Shown here one piece after another: positions 43,762-52,938 of a stretch of 64,000 nucleotides of DNA. The translations under genes were made by a program, and so were the position numbers. Numbering within the stretch: the stretch's first letter is position 1; the number at the start of each line of letters is the position of its first letter. The notes beneath the pieces are model-generated. The model did not search any database. It was given only the letters and a program-made list of their open reading frames with translations, and was not told where the DNA came from. The stretch spans positions 859,144-923,143 of the forward strand of contig NZ_OOHN01000008.1 of NCBI RefSeq assembly GCF_900323545.1. Direction: 5' to 3'. The DNA comes from Actinomyces sp. Marseille-P3109. Its GTDB lineage: Bacteria > Actinomycetota > Actinomycetes > Actinomycetales > Actinomycetaceae.

Positions 43762-44370
43762 GTGAGCAATGAGTCCAGCACCACCAGGTCCCGCCGGGTG
43801 CTCGTCGCCGAGGACGAGACCCTCATCCGCCTCGACATCGTCGAGACCCTCACCGACGCCGGGTATGAGATCGTCGCTGAGGCCGCAGATGGTGAGGAGG
43901 CTGTCCGTCTGGCTGACGAGCACGCCCCTGATCTGTGCGTTCTCGATGTCAAGATGCCGGTGATGGACGGCATTACGGCTGCGGAGCGGATTCTCGAGAA
44001 GCACAACTGCGCCGTCGTCATGCTGACGGCCTTCTCCCAGACCGAGCTCGTGGAGCGAGCCAGCGCAGCTGGTGCCATGGCCTACGTCGTCAAGCCCTTC
44101 ACCCCGGCGGATCTCATCCCGGCACTCGAGATCGCCATGTCCCGGCATGAGGAGATCCTCTCCCTGGAAAGTGAGATCTCTGACCTCACTGAGCGCTTCG
44201 AGACCCGCAAGCGCGTCGACCGCGCCAAGGGACTGCTCATGGAGCGCATGGGGCTGAGTGAGCCGGAGGCATTCCGGTGGCTGCAGAAGACCTCCATGAA
44301 CCGGCGCCTGACCATGCGCGAGGTGGCCGACGCCGTCATCGAGCAGGTCGGTGCCGCCAAGAAGGACTGA
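43762..44370 (+). CDS. pdtaR: ANTAR-domain response regulator (PdtaR-type)
   Basis: The 202-residue protein has a receiver domain with 'VLVAEDETLIRLDIVETL', the phosphoacceptor Asp in 'LCVLDVKMPVMDG', the Thr of 'VVMLTAFSQ' and the Lys of 'YVVKPF'. The C-terminal ANTAR domain ('VDRAKGLLMERMGLSEPEAFRWLQK') binds double-hairpin RNA to prevent termination. Its partner is normally a PdtaS-type histidine kinase, which is not in the window. GTG 43762 is chosen because TAGGAT is 7 nt upstream. The equivalent mycobacterial gene (Rv1626) lies in the same neighbourhood. Confidence 0.93.
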   Translation: MSNESSTTRSRRVLVAEDETLIRLDIVETLTDAGYEIVAEAADGEEAVRLADEHAPDLCVLDVKMPVMDGITAAERILEKHNCAVVMLTAFSQTELVERASAAGAMAYVVKPFTPADLIPALEIAMSRHEEILSLESEISDLTERFETRKRVDRAKGLLMERMGLSEPEAFRWLQKTSMNRRLTMREVADAVIEQVGAAKKD

Positions 44371-44407
44371 CTTCCTCCGACCTGCCATCGTTGTCTGTCG
44401 TTGTCTG

Positions 44408-45142
44408 TCAGGTGAACAGGCTGCGAAGCGTCCCGACCGCTATCGTCCGATCATCCTCATCGGTCACCGTTACCTGGTAGACCACGGTACGACGTCCGCG
44501 GTGCAAGGGGATGGCGGTGGCCCTCACCCAGCCCTGGGTCACGGACCGTAGATGGCTGACCGACAGTTCTGCTCCCACCGGGATCGCGTCGTCGGACGCT
44601 GCCGCGCGCGCCGCTACGGACGCGGCCGTCTCGATGAGCGCAGCAGTGGCTCCGCCGTGAAGGATCCCCACGACCTGACGAGAGCCCTCCACCGGCATCC
44701 GGACCTCGGTCTTGTCCGCATCTCGGGTAACGACCTCCATCCCAAGCGTGTCCATGAGGGTGCCCTCCTCACTGTCCTCCAGCACTGCGTGCAGCGCGCT
44801 GGAGGCGGAGACGGCTGAGCCGGCGGGTCGAGGATCGGGATAGGGGCGCCGGGCCGGGTCCGGGAAGGCCACGGCTGCGGTGCTTGCCCCGGAGTAGGAG
44901 GCGGCGGTGACACGGCCAACGGGGCCCAGTGGGCCCACGATCGCAGGCGAGTCGGAGGACTCTGCGGACTCGACCGACTCGACTGAGGCAGACTCGCCGG
45001 ACCTGCTGAGCTGTGCCGCCCCGGTGGGGTCAAGAGGCGTGGAAGACACGGAAGAAGCGGGGGAGACGGGGAAAGCCGGGGAGTCGATGGACTCTCCGCC
45101 GGTGGCGGGGGAGAGGGGCGCGTCGGACTGTTGAGGGCTCAT
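44408..45142 (-). CDS. PaaI-family hotdog thioesterase with long N-terminal extension
   Basis: The 244-residue product has about 105 Ser/Pro/Glu-rich residues and then a PaaI hotdog domain: 'LGMEVVTRDADKTEVRMPV', 'GILHGGATAALIETAAS' (the HGG active-site region) and 'GRRTVVYQVTVTDEDDR'. Such enzymes hydrolyse acyl-CoA thioesters; the substrate is unknown. The start ATG (45142) is 17 bp from the polA start on the other strand, and CAGCCT lies 6 nt upstream. The low-complexity extension is unusual and might not be translated if a later start is used. Confidence 0.8.
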   Translation of the reverse strand: MSPQQSDAPLSPATGGESIDSPAFPVSPASSVSSTPLDPTGAAQLSRSGESASVESVESAESSDSPAIVGPLGPVGRVTAASYSGASTAAVAFPDPARRPYPDPRPAGSAVSASSALHAVLEDSEEGTLMDTLGMEVVTRDADKTEVRMPVEGSRQVVGILHGGATAALIETAASVAARAAASDDAIPVGAELSVSHLRSVTQGWVRATAIPLHRGRRTVVYQVTVTDEDDRTIAVGTLRSLFT

Positions 45143-45159
45143 GGGCCTAGGCTGGCACG

Positions 45160-47994
45160 GTGAGCACCACCGCGACCAGCCCTGCGACGAGCCCAACACC
45201 TCAGAACCCCTCCGACCCGGTTCCCGGACGTCTTCTCCTCATCGACGGCCACTCCATGGCCTTTCGCGCGTTCTACGCGCTGCCGGTAGACAACTTCACG
45301 ACCTCGACCGGCCAGTCCACCAACGCCGTCCACGGCTTCGTGTCCATGTTCCTCTCGCTGCTGGAGAACGAGAGGCCTACGCACGTGGCGGTCGCCTTCG
45401 ACCTGCCGGGAGGCACCTTCCGCACCGAGCAGTACGCAGAGTACAAGGGAACTCGCGACGAGACCCCGCAGCCCTTCCTCGGCCAGATCGAGCTCATCCA
45501 GGAGGTCCTGGAAGCCATGGGCGTCAAGGCGCTCACCGCTCCGGGCTACGAGGCGGACGACGTTCTGGCCACCTTGGCTGCCTCCGCCCAGACGGAAGGG
45601 ATGGAGGTGCTCATCTGCTCCGGGGACCGCGACTCCTTCCAGACCGTCACCGAGCGGTGCACGGTGCTCTACCCGGTCAAAGGCGTGTCCACCCTGCGCC
45701 GTATGACGCCGGAAGAGGTCGAGGAGCGCTATGGGGTGACGCCCGAGCGCTACCCGCACCTCGCCGCCCTCGTGGGGGAGCCCAGCGACAACCTCCCCGG
45801 GGTCCCGGGCGTGGGCCCCAAGACCGCCGCCAAATGGATCAATCTCTATGACGGGCTCGACGGCGTCATCGCTCACGCCGGCCAGATCAAGGGTAAGGCC
45901 GGGCAGTCTCTGCGAGACCACCTCGACGACGTCATGCGCAACCGTCGACTCAACCACCTGCTCACCGACCTGGACCTGGGAGTCGCTCCCGGAAAAGACC
46001 TGCGCATCACGGGTGCCGACCGTGCCGACCTGGCTCGCGTCTTCGAGGTCCTGGAGTTCCGTACCCTGCACCAGCGAGCCCTGCGCACCCTGACCTTCTC
46101 CGACGCCGACCACGCTGAGACCGCAGAAGGAGAGGATTCCGGCCCCCTGGGAGCGTTGAAGAGCCTGGAGACAGTGTCACTGGGTCGGGATCTTCCGGTT
46201 GGGGGGCTGTCTCAGTGGCTGGAGGCCAACCTGCCGGCAGCCGGGGGCGGCGCTCCCCGCCTCCTTGGGGTTGATGTCGTGGGGAGCCTCAAACCCGTTG
46301 AGGGCGACGCCGAGGTCGTCTCGCTCTCCGACGGCACCCACGCGGTCGCCATCGACCTCGCCACGATCCTGCCCGAGGACGAGGCCGCTCTGGCCGCCCT
46401 CCTGGCCGACGTCGATCGCCCCAAGCTGGTCGCCGACGCCAAGGGGAGCTGGCACGCCCTGACCGCTCGCGGACTCACGCTGGACGGCGTCGTCGCCGAT
46501 CCGTCACTGGCCGGCTACCTGTGCCGGCCCGAGCAGCGCAGCTACGACGTCGACACCCTCGCCCAGCGCTGGCTCGGCATCGACCTGGCAGCCATCGCTG
46601 AGGGGGAGTCGGACGCGGGTGACGGCCAGCGCGAGTCTCAGAGCGCCGTCGACCTGGAGGCCCTCGCATCTGACGCAGTGCCCATGGCGCACCTGGCCAG
46701 CGCGCGCCGAGCCGCCGTCCTGCTTCCTGTTCAGTCCGTGCTCGACGCGCAGATGGCGGCCCGGGACGCCGTGGGGCTCTTCACCGACCTGGAGATGCCC
46801 GTGGCTGCGACCCTCACCGTCATGGAGGACGCGGGTATCGCTGTCGACGATGCGGTGCTCGCAGCCCGTGAGACCGAGCTTGACGGCCGCGTGACTCATG
46901 CGGCCGAGGGCGCCTACGCGGCTGCCGGGCGCGAGCTCAACCTCTCCAGCCCCAAGCAGCTCCAGGCCGTTCTGTTCGACGAGCTGAAGATGCCCAAGAC
47001 CCGGAGGACGAAGACCGGCTACACCACTGATGCCGAGGCTCTGGCCGGGCTGTATGCCAAGACCTCGCACCCCTTCCTGGAGAACCTCCTCGAGCACCGT
47101 GACGCCATCAAGCTGAGGCAGACGGTCGAGGGGCTGCGCAAGGCGATCCAGGCCGACGGGCGCATCCACACCACCTTCCAGCAGACGATCGCCGCCACGG
47201 GACGCCTGTCATCGACCGATCCCAACCTGCAGAACATCCCGGCCCGTAGCGAGGAGGGGATGCGCATCCGCGAGGCCTTCACCGTCGGCAAGGGGTACGA
47301 GTGCCTCATGACCGCCGACTACTCGCAGATCGAGATGCGCATCATGGCGCACCTGTCAGGGGACCACGCCCTGATCGAGGCTTTCCGCAGCGGGGAGGAC
47401 CTTCACCGCTACGTCGCCGCCCTCGTCCACGGCATCAAGGTCGCCGACGTCACCGCTCAGCAGCGCAGCCACGTCAAGGCCATGAGCTACGGGCTCGCCT
47501 ACGGCCTGTCCACCTTCGGGCTGGCCCGCCAGCTCGGCATCGACAATGCCGGGGCCGCCGACCTGAGGAACGCCTACTTCGCCAGGTTCGGTCGGGTTCA
47601 CGACTACCTGGAGTCCGTGGTGGAGCAGGCGCGTCGCGACGGCTACACCCAGACGATGTTCGGCCGCCGCCGCTACCTTCCGGACCTCACCAGCGACAAC
47701 CGGCAGCGCCGTGAGATGGCCGAGCGGGCCGCCCTCAACGCGCCCATCCAGGGCAGCGCCGCCGACATCGTCAAGAAGGCCATGATCGACGTCGACCGGG
47801 CGCTGAGCGAGCAGGGGCTCACCAGCCGCATCCTCCTGCAGATCCACGACGAGCTCCTGGTGGAGGTCGCGCCTGGGGAGACCGAGTCGGTCGAGGCCCT
47901 CCTCAAGGAGCAGATGGGAGGGGCGGCCGAGCTCTCCGTCCCTCTGGACGTCGCCGTCGGACGGGGACGGACCTGGCGTGAGGCCGCCCACTAG
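45160..47994 (+). CDS. polA: DNA polymerase I
   Basis: The 944-residue product has the N-terminal 5'-nuclease ('LLIDGHSMAFRAFYALP', 'GYEADDVLATLA', 'GDRDSFQTV'), a middle 3'-5' exonuclease-like domain and the polymerase domain ('DYSQIEMRIMAHLSGD', 'RRYLPDLTSDNRQRR', 'QIHDELLVE'). The middle domain lacks the D-x-E exonuclease motif ('DVVGSLKPVEGD'), as in mycobacterial Pol I, so proofreading is probably absent. GTG 45160 has TAGGCT at 45148-45153, 6 nt upstream. Confidence 0.96.
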   Translation: MSTTATSPATSPTPQNPSDPVPGRLLLIDGHSMAFRAFYALPVDNFTTSTGQSTNAVHGFVSMFLSLLENERPTHVAVAFDLPGGTFRTEQYAEYKGTRDETPQPFLGQIELIQEVLEAMGVKALTAPGYEADDVLATLAASAQTEGMEVLICSGDRDSFQTVTERCTVLYPVKGVSTLRRMTPEEVEERYGVTPERYPHLAALVGEPSDNLPGVPGVGPKTAAKWINLYDGLDGVIAHAGQIKGKAGQSLRDHLDDVMRNRRLNHLLTDLDLGVAPGKDLRITGADRADLARVFEVLEFRTLHQRALRTLTFSDADHAETAEGEDSGPLGALKSLETVSLGRDLPVGGLSQWLEANLPAAGGGAPRLLGVDVVGSLKPVEGDAEVVSLSDGTHAVAIDLATILPEDEAALAALLADVDRPKLVADAKGSWHALTARGLTLDGVVADPSLAGYLCRPEQRSYDVDTLAQRWLGIDLAAIAEGESDAGDGQRESQSAVDLEALASDAVPMAHLASARRAAVLLPVQSVLDAQMAARDAVGLFTDLEMPVAATLTVMEDAGIAVDDAVLAARETELDGRVTHAAEGAYAAAGRELNLSSPKQLQAVLFDELKMPKTRRTKTGYTTDAEALAGLYAKTSHPFLENLLEHRDAIKLRQTVEGLRKAIQADGRIHTTFQQTIAATGRLSSTDPNLQNIPARSEEGMRIREAFTVGKGYECLMTADYSQIEMRIMAHLSGDHALIEAFRSGEDLHRYVAALVHGIKVADVTAQQRSHVKAMSYGLAYGLSTFGLARQLGIDNAGAADLRNAYFARFGRVHDYLESVVEQARRDGYTQTMFGRRRYLPDLTSDNRQRREMAERAALNAPIQGSAADIVKKAMIDVDRALSEQGLTSRILLQIHDELLVEVAPGETESVEALLKEQMGGAAELSVPLDVAVGRGRTWREAAH

Positions 47995-48137
47995 AACCCT
48001 CTCGACGATGTGGAATCCGCCCCTGAAAAACCCGTTGATATGTGAATGAGATCGTCACGTCATCCATCCGAGACCCAGTTGTCAGATGACGTGAGCGATT
48101 GCACGTGCCTACGGGAGAATGTTTGAGGATCGTCTAG

Positions 48138-48305
48138 TTACGGATTCGTCACGTGCTGCTAAGGTTCACTCGTGCGCTTCTGGGCGTCTCCTATGAGAGT
48201 AATCCAACCAGGGTGATGAATTGGTCCGGGCCGGTTCGCCGTCTCTGGGGAGCGCGCGGTCTCTATCAACCCGATCCACCTATCCGCATTCGGAGCATCC
48301 ACTCA
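48138..48305 (+). promoter_or_regulatory. rpsA promoter and untranslated leader
   Basis: TTACGG at 48138-48143, 16 nt, then TAAGGT at 48160-48165 form a promoter, giving a leader of about 130 nt before the rpsA ATG. The region from the polA stop (47994) to here has no gene. A GGAG at 48292-48295 precedes the ATG by 10 nt. Autoregulation through the leader is known for rpsA in E. coli but not shown here. Confidence 0.5.
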
Positions 48306-49757
48306 ATGACAACCACTACGCCCAGCCCCGCCCCGGTCGCCGTCAACGACATCGGTTCGACCGAGGAGATCCTCGCCGCCGTTGACGAGACCATCAAGTA
48401 CTTCGATGACGGCGATATCGTCGAGGGCACTGTTGTCAAGGTCGACCGTGATGAGGTCCTCCTTGATATCGGCTACAAGACCGAAGGCGTCATCCTCGCT
48501 CGCGAGCTGTCCATCAAGCACGACGTCGACCCCGATGAGATCGTCTCCGTCGGCGACGAGATCGAGGCCCTGGTCCTGCAGAAGGAGGACAAGGAAGGCC
48601 GTCTGCTTCTGAGCAAGAAGCGTGCGCAGTACGAGCGCGCCTGGGGCACTATCGAGCGCATCAAGGAGGAGGACGGCGTCGTCACCGGCTCCGTCATCGA
48701 GGTTGTCAAGGGTGGTCTTATCCTGGACATCGGTCTGCGCGGCTTCCTTCCCGCCTCCCTGGTGGAGATGCGTCGCGTGCGCGACCTTCAGCCCTACGTG
48801 GGCCGCGAGCTCGAGGCGAAGATCATCGAGCTGGACAAGAACCGCAACAACGTGGTCCTCTCCCGCCGCGCCTGGCTCGAGCAGACCCAGTCGGAGGTCC
48901 GCACCAACTTCCTCCAGACCCTGCAGAAGGGTCAGGTCCGCTCCGGTGTCGTCTCCTCCATCGTCAACTTCGGTGCCTTCGTGGACCTGGGCGGTGTCGA
49001 CGGCCTCGTCCACGTCTCCGAACTGTCCTGGAAGCACATCGACCACCCCTCCGAGGTCGTCGAGGTCGGCAACGAGGTCACGGTCGAGGTCCTGGACGTC
49101 GACTTCGATCGCGAGCGCGTCTCCCTGTCGCTCAAGGCGACCCAGGAGGACCCGTGGCAGGCCTTCGCCCGCACCCACGCCATCGGCCAGGTCGTTCCCG
49201 GCAAGGTCACCAAGCTGGTCCCCTTCGGCGCCTTCGTCCGCGTCGAGGACGGCATCGAGGGCCTGGTCCACATCTCCGAGCTGGCCCAGCGCCACGTCGA
49301 GGTGCCCGAGCAGGTGGCCAAGGTCGGTGACGAGGTCTTCGTCAAGGTTATCGACATCGACCTGGAGCGTCGTCGTATCTCCCTGTCGCTGAAGCAGGCC
49401 AACGAGGGCGTCGACCCAGCCTCCGAGGACTTCGACCCCAGCCTCTACGGCATGGCGGCCGAGTACGACGAGCAGGGCAACTACAAGTATCCCGAGGGCT
49501 TCGACCCGGAGACCAACGAGTGGCTCGAGGGCTACGACGCCCAGCGCGAGGCCTGGGAGGCCGAGTACGCAGCGGCTCACGCCCGCTGGGAGGCTCACAA
49601 GGCCCAGGTCGCCAAGGCGATGGAGGAGGAGCAGGAGTCGGGCACGCCGGCCCCCGCTGGCAACACCTCCTACTCCTCAGCCCCCTCGGAGGCCTCCGGC
49701 ACGTTGGCTTCCGACGAGGCCCTGGCCGCCCTGCGCGAGAAGCTCACCGGCAACTGA
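48306..49757 (+). CDS. rpsA: 30S ribosomal protein S1
   Basis: The 483-residue protein contains four S1 RNA-binding repeats. They are recognisable by 'DIVEGTVVKVDRDEVLLDIG', 'GVVTGSVIEVVKGGLILDIG', 'QVRSGVVSSIVNFGAFVDLG' and 'QVVPGKVTKLVPFGAFVRVED', ending with 'ERRRISLSLKQ'. The acidic, Glu/Tyr-rich C-terminal segment is typical of actinobacterial S1. The ATG at 48306 is chosen; the frame is open to 48153 without conservation. A terminator follows 40 bp after the stop. Confidence 0.97.
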   Translation: MTTTTPSPAPVAVNDIGSTEEILAAVDETIKYFDDGDIVEGTVVKVDRDEVLLDIGYKTEGVILARELSIKHDVDPDEIVSVGDEIEALVLQKEDKEGRLLLSKKRAQYERAWGTIERIKEEDGVVTGSVIEVVKGGLILDIGLRGFLPASLVEMRRVRDLQPYVGRELEAKIIELDKNRNNVVLSRRAWLEQTQSEVRTNFLQTLQKGQVRSGVVSSIVNFGAFVDLGGVDGLVHVSELSWKHIDHPSEVVEVGNEVTVEVLDVDFDRERVSLSLKATQEDPWQAFARTHAIGQVVPGKVTKLVPFGAFVRVEDGIEGLVHISELAQRHVEVPEQVAKVGDEVFVKVIDIDLERRRISLSLKQANEGVDPASEDFDPSLYGMAAEYDEQGNYKYPEGFDPETNEWLEGYDAQREAWEAEYAAAHARWEAHKAQVAKAMEEEQESGTPAPAGNTSYSSAPSEASGTLASDEALAALREKLTGN

Positions 49758-49797
49758 GGAACATCTCGTCACTGATCAAGACTGATGACTGACGCCC

Positions 49798-49838
49798 TTG
49801 GAGGGCCTCTACCTGCGGTGCAGGCAGAGGCCCTCCAA
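49798..49838 (+). terminator. Hairpin terminator of rpsA
   Basis: An inverted repeat TTGGAGGGCCTCT-a-CCTGC (49798-49816) pairs with 49820-49838 with a single mismatch and a GGT loop. Confidence 0.85.
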
Positions 49839-49936
49839 CGCTGGTGCCTTCTACCCATCGCCCGGAGAAGGCCACCGTGCGAGGCTGGGTTTGGTGCGAA
49901 CGCACCGTGCCGTTCCCACAACGGGACGATCCGTAT

Positions 49937-51703
49937 ATGACGACCGATGGAGACAAGATGAGCTGTTGGGACGACATTGTCCGTGCTCTCGAGGATGTCG
50001 ACCCCGTCTGTCCCAGTCGTGCCAGTGTGGCGGCTCTGCGCAAAACGATCGTGACGGACGGTGCCGACAAGCCCGACCCGGATGAGTCTCCCGATCAGGC
50101 GGCGCAGGCTCTGGCCACTGTTGACAGGGCCTGGCTGGTCCAGCTCGGCCAGGACCCCGACACCAGCAGGGAGACGCTCGAGCAGGCGATCTCCTTCTGC
50201 CAGCGCCTCAGGGTCGCTCACGGTTACTCCACCCTCCCGCTGCGCTACGCGCGGGTAGAGCTCTCCGCTGCCCTCGGGCAGCGCGACGAGGCCCTCGAAC
50301 AGCTTCGCGAGGCGAGGCTGTTCTCCTTCGGCGAGGCCGATACTGGCGCAGTACTGGCCACCGCGCGCATGCACGATGACTACTCCGGTGTCATCAGCAC
50401 GACGACAGCAGCGCCGAACCGTACAGAGGCCGATCCGGTGGAGACGGCGCAGGGACTGGGAGCGGTGCTGATCCCTTACCTGGCCCACAAACGACTCGTC
50501 GAGGCCGAGGACGTGTTCGCCTCCCTGAGCCAGCTCCATCTGCCGGACGTTGTTGCGCTCCAGTCCTTCGGAGACAGGCTCGAGTACCTCGGTCTGTCCT
50601 CCCAGTGGCAGCGGGCCATCGCACTCATGCGACACACCCGCGTCAGGGGCGTACCGGAGGCCTCCGCCTGGAGGCTGATGAACACCGCCGTCGGGCTGGC
50701 GCTCGTCATGCGGGAGGCCAACAGGGCCGACTACGGCAAGCACGCCCTGGGCACCTCGGTGAGCTGGAAGACCCCCTGGGGGAACCTGGAGCTGACCGCG
50801 TGGGACACGGTCGCCCACGCCTACGACCTCATGACCAGCTTCGCACGCGGCATCGCCGTCCGTTTCGACACCCGTAACGGCAACAACGGGGTCTCGTACC
50901 GGATTGAGATGAGGATGGCAGCCGAGGCCGCGGGTCTGGCCAGCCGCTCCTACGGCACGGTGACGAGCGCAGTTCCGGCTGACCGCTCCCGCTTGCGTCA
51001 TCAGGGCGCCCTGCTCAAGGACGTGCGTGAGCTGCTCACCCTGTCTCGCGGCTACGGCATGGAGTCGGTGCGTGATCGGGCCATGTCGACGGCGGAGACC
51101 GTGAGTGCCTCGCTGTCCGAGGTCGTTGACGACTCGGCCCTGGAGGTGGTCGTTGATCTCCGCCTGGCCTTTGGTCGACTCCTGGCCGCGCTGGGGGCCA
51201 ACGAGCGTGCGGAGAAGGAGCACCTCGATACGGCGGAGCTGAGTCTGAGCCAGGGGTGGACGGAGACCGCTTGCGCCGCACTGGCTCTGGCGTCGCATGC
51301 CGCCCAGGCGCGCGGAGACACCGCCGCCAGCCAGAGGGCCTGGCAGCAGTGCCGCGACGCGATGGTGACCTGGCCGATGAACCGGCCGGGAGAACGCTGC
51401 GGGATACTCGTCGACGCCGTCGGTGATCCCCTCATCGCCGTGCAGGTCCTCTCCGCGCTTGCGGAGGTCCTGGTTGAGGGGGTCGAGGAGGACAACTCTC
51501 GAGCGCCGATCATCCGAGAGATCATCTCTCGGGCCTCGGCCCAGGTCTCCCGCTGCGTGCGGCCCCCGCGCAAGGCGGCCGAGGCCTTGGCCCGAGTCGA
51601 GGAGCGCATTGCGCCCTATGGGCGGGGTCGAGGAGGAAGAAGACGTCCAGGCTCGACGACGACGATCAGGACCAGTGACCAGGACGCCTCGGAGCGGGCC
51701 TGA
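49937..51703 (+). CDS. Unknown helical-repeat (TPR-like) protein
   Basis: The product of about 588 residues is almost all alpha-helical by composition, with TPR-like helix pairs such as 'ARVELSAALGQRDEALEQLREARLF', 'RLAFGRLLAALGANERAEKEHLDTAELSL' and 'ALASHAAQARGDTAASQRAWQQ'. No enzyme motif, signal peptide or membrane segment is seen. The C-terminus is basic and low complexity ('GRGRGGRRRPG'). The start is uncertain: ATG 49937 (GACGAT 6 nt upstream) or ATG 49958 (GGAGA 4 nt upstream). It stands alone between rpsA and coaE. Large helical-repeat proteins of this kind are common accessory genes in actinomycetes, and I did not recognise the family. Confidence 0.7.
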   Translation: MTTDGDKMSCWDDIVRALEDVDPVCPSRASVAALRKTIVTDGADKPDPDESPDQAAQALATVDRAWLVQLGQDPDTSRETLEQAISFCQRLRVAHGYSTLPLRYARVELSAALGQRDEALEQLREARLFSFGEADTGAVLATARMHDDYSGVISTTTAAPNRTEADPVETAQGLGAVLIPYLAHKRLVEAEDVFASLSQLHLPDVVALQSFGDRLEYLGLSSQWQRAIALMRHTRVRGVPEASAWRLMNTAVGLALVMREANRADYGKHALGTSVSWKTPWGNLELTAWDTVAHAYDLMTSFARGIAVRFDTRNGNNGVSYRIEMRMAAEAAGLASRSYGTVTSAVPADRSRLRHQGALLKDVRELLTLSRGYGMESVRDRAMSTAETVSASLSEVVDDSALEVVVDLRLAFGRLLAALGANERAEKEHLDTAELSLSQGWTETACAALALASHAAQARGDTAASQRAWQQCRDAMVTWPMNRPGERCGILVDAVGDPLIAVQVLSALAEVLVEGVEEDNSRAPIIREIISRASAQVSRCVRPPRKAAEALARVEERIAPYGRGRGGRRRPGSTTTIRTSDQDASERA

Positions 51704-51781
51704 GCCCTCGGGTGGCCTCTGCCGGCGTAGATGGCGAGTTGGCGCTGGCCTGGGTCAGGTAGGTCACGGCATGATGGGGCC

Positions 51782-52432
51782 ATGAGCCACGTACGTGTTG
51801 TCCAGGCCCCTCCCCGTCCCGTGGATCGCGCCCTGCGCGTGGGGCTGACGGGGGGCATCGGTGCCGGCAAGTCGACCGTGGCCGCGTTGCTCGAGGCGCA
51901 CGGTGCGGTGGTGACCAGCGCTGATGAGATCTCTCGCGACGTCGTCAGTCCCGGCAGCGACGGTCTCGCCGCTGTGGTGGCGGAGTTCGGGGACGAAGTT
52001 CTCACCCCCGCCGGCACGCTCGACCGTCGGGCCCTGGGGAATCTGGTCTTCGCCGACGACCTGAGCCGTGCGCGCCTGGAGGAGATCCTTCTGCCCCTCA
52101 TCGCGGCCGAGGCCTGGGCCCGGATGGAGGCGGTTCCGGCCGGACGGGTGGCGGTCTACGACGTCCCTCTGCTCGTCGAGGGCCAGATGCAGGACCTGTT
52201 CGACCTCGTCGTCGTCGTTGAGGCGGACCTCGAGCTGCGCCTGGAACGACTCGCTGAGCGCGGCATGGAGCGTGAGAAGGCACTGGCACGTATCGCATCA
52301 CAGGCGACCGACGATGAGCGCCGGGCCGTGGCCGACATCGTTCTGTCCAACTCCGGCTCGATCGATCAGCTGAGTGCTGATGTCGACAGGCTCTGGAGCA
52401 CCCGGATCATGGGGTCGGGAACCAACGTCTGA
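51782..52432 (+). CDS. coaE: Dephospho-CoA kinase
   Basis: CoaE phosphorylates the ribose 3'-OH of dephospho-CoA, the last step of coenzyme A synthesis. The 216-residue protein has the P-loop 'GLTGGIGAGKST', 'SADEISRDVV' and 'VYDVPLLVEG', with the CoA-binding and lid parts of the family. The ATG at 51782 has CATGAT 6 nt upstream. It follows the unknown helical protein and precedes a structured intergenic region. Confidence 0.95.
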   Translation: MSHVRVVQAPPRPVDRALRVGLTGGIGAGKSTVAALLEAHGAVVTSADEISRDVVSPGSDGLAAVVAEFGDEVLTPAGTLDRRALGNLVFADDLSRARLEEILLPLIAAEAWARMEAVPAGRVAVYDVPLLVEGQMQDLFDLVVVVEADLELRLERLAERGMEREKALARIASQATDDERRAVADIVLSNSGSIDQLSADVDRLWSTRIMGSGTNV

Positions 52433-52444
52433 CAAAGAGGGAGA

Positions 52445-52784
52445 CGTCCCCATCTGCGTGTGTCGCGCAGATGCCTATAGTGGGACGAGGAGCGGCAGCG
52501 CCGCAGCCGCCGGCTTTCTGGAGGAAAAGCCGTCCGTCCTGGGGCTGAGCGAGCGTGAGGCGGCCGAGTGAGTGGGGGCGGAACCGAAAGGTGGAGCCCA
52601 TGGGTGCGCTCAGCCGGGTCAGCTGCTGCGTCGGGAGGTTGTGCGGGCCGGACCGAGGGCGCCGACGATGGTGGCGGAGACGGCGACGATGAAAGCCATG
52701 AAAGCTCCTTGGGCTCAGAGGATGAAGACAGGGTGCAGGGGCTGGACCCCGATGAGGGTGGAGCGGGACGACTTGGCGTCCCGC
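52445..52784. other. Structured non-coding region between coaE and uvrB
   Basis: The 506-bp gap between coaE and uvrB holds several hairpins. A nested one has outer arms CGTCCC/GGGACG (52445-52450, 52482-52487) and inner arms CATCTGC/GCAGATG (52451-52457, 52467-52473). A second is CGGCTTT/AAAGCCG (52511-52517, 52526-52532). A third is GCGGGACG/CGTCCCGC (52763-52770, 52777-52784). TATAGT at 52476-52481 could be a -10. No convincing plus-strand gene is present. Confidence 0.5.
52619..52699 (-). CDS. Possible 26-residue small protein
   Basis: On the minus strand AAGGAG stands 5 nt before an ATG at 52699. It opens a short hydrophobic frame beginning MAFIVAVSATIVGALG and ending in a basic, Ser-rich tail, stop at 52619-52621. 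The Shine-Dalgarno match is the main support. No downstream gene on this strand would make it a leader peptide, and no family was recognised. Confidence 0.3.
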   Translation of the reverse strand: MAFIVAVSATIVGALGPARTTSRRSS

Positions 52785-52938
52785 GGGGACCACCGTAATA
52801 GGTGAGTTCGATCAGAAGGTTCCTCCCTGGATACAAAAACGTATCTGTGTGGTGACGGTCGGATCGCAGGACGATGAACGAGACGGCTGTGCGATCGGAG
52901 ATGGCAATGGTGCTGGAACGACCGCGTAGCCTGGGGGC

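Noticed and set aside
52800..52938. SOS-like sequence around TTCGATCAGAAGGTTC upstream of uvrB
   Set aside because: The right half matches the LexA consensus poorly (GGTTCC against GTTCGA), and no other candidate is present.
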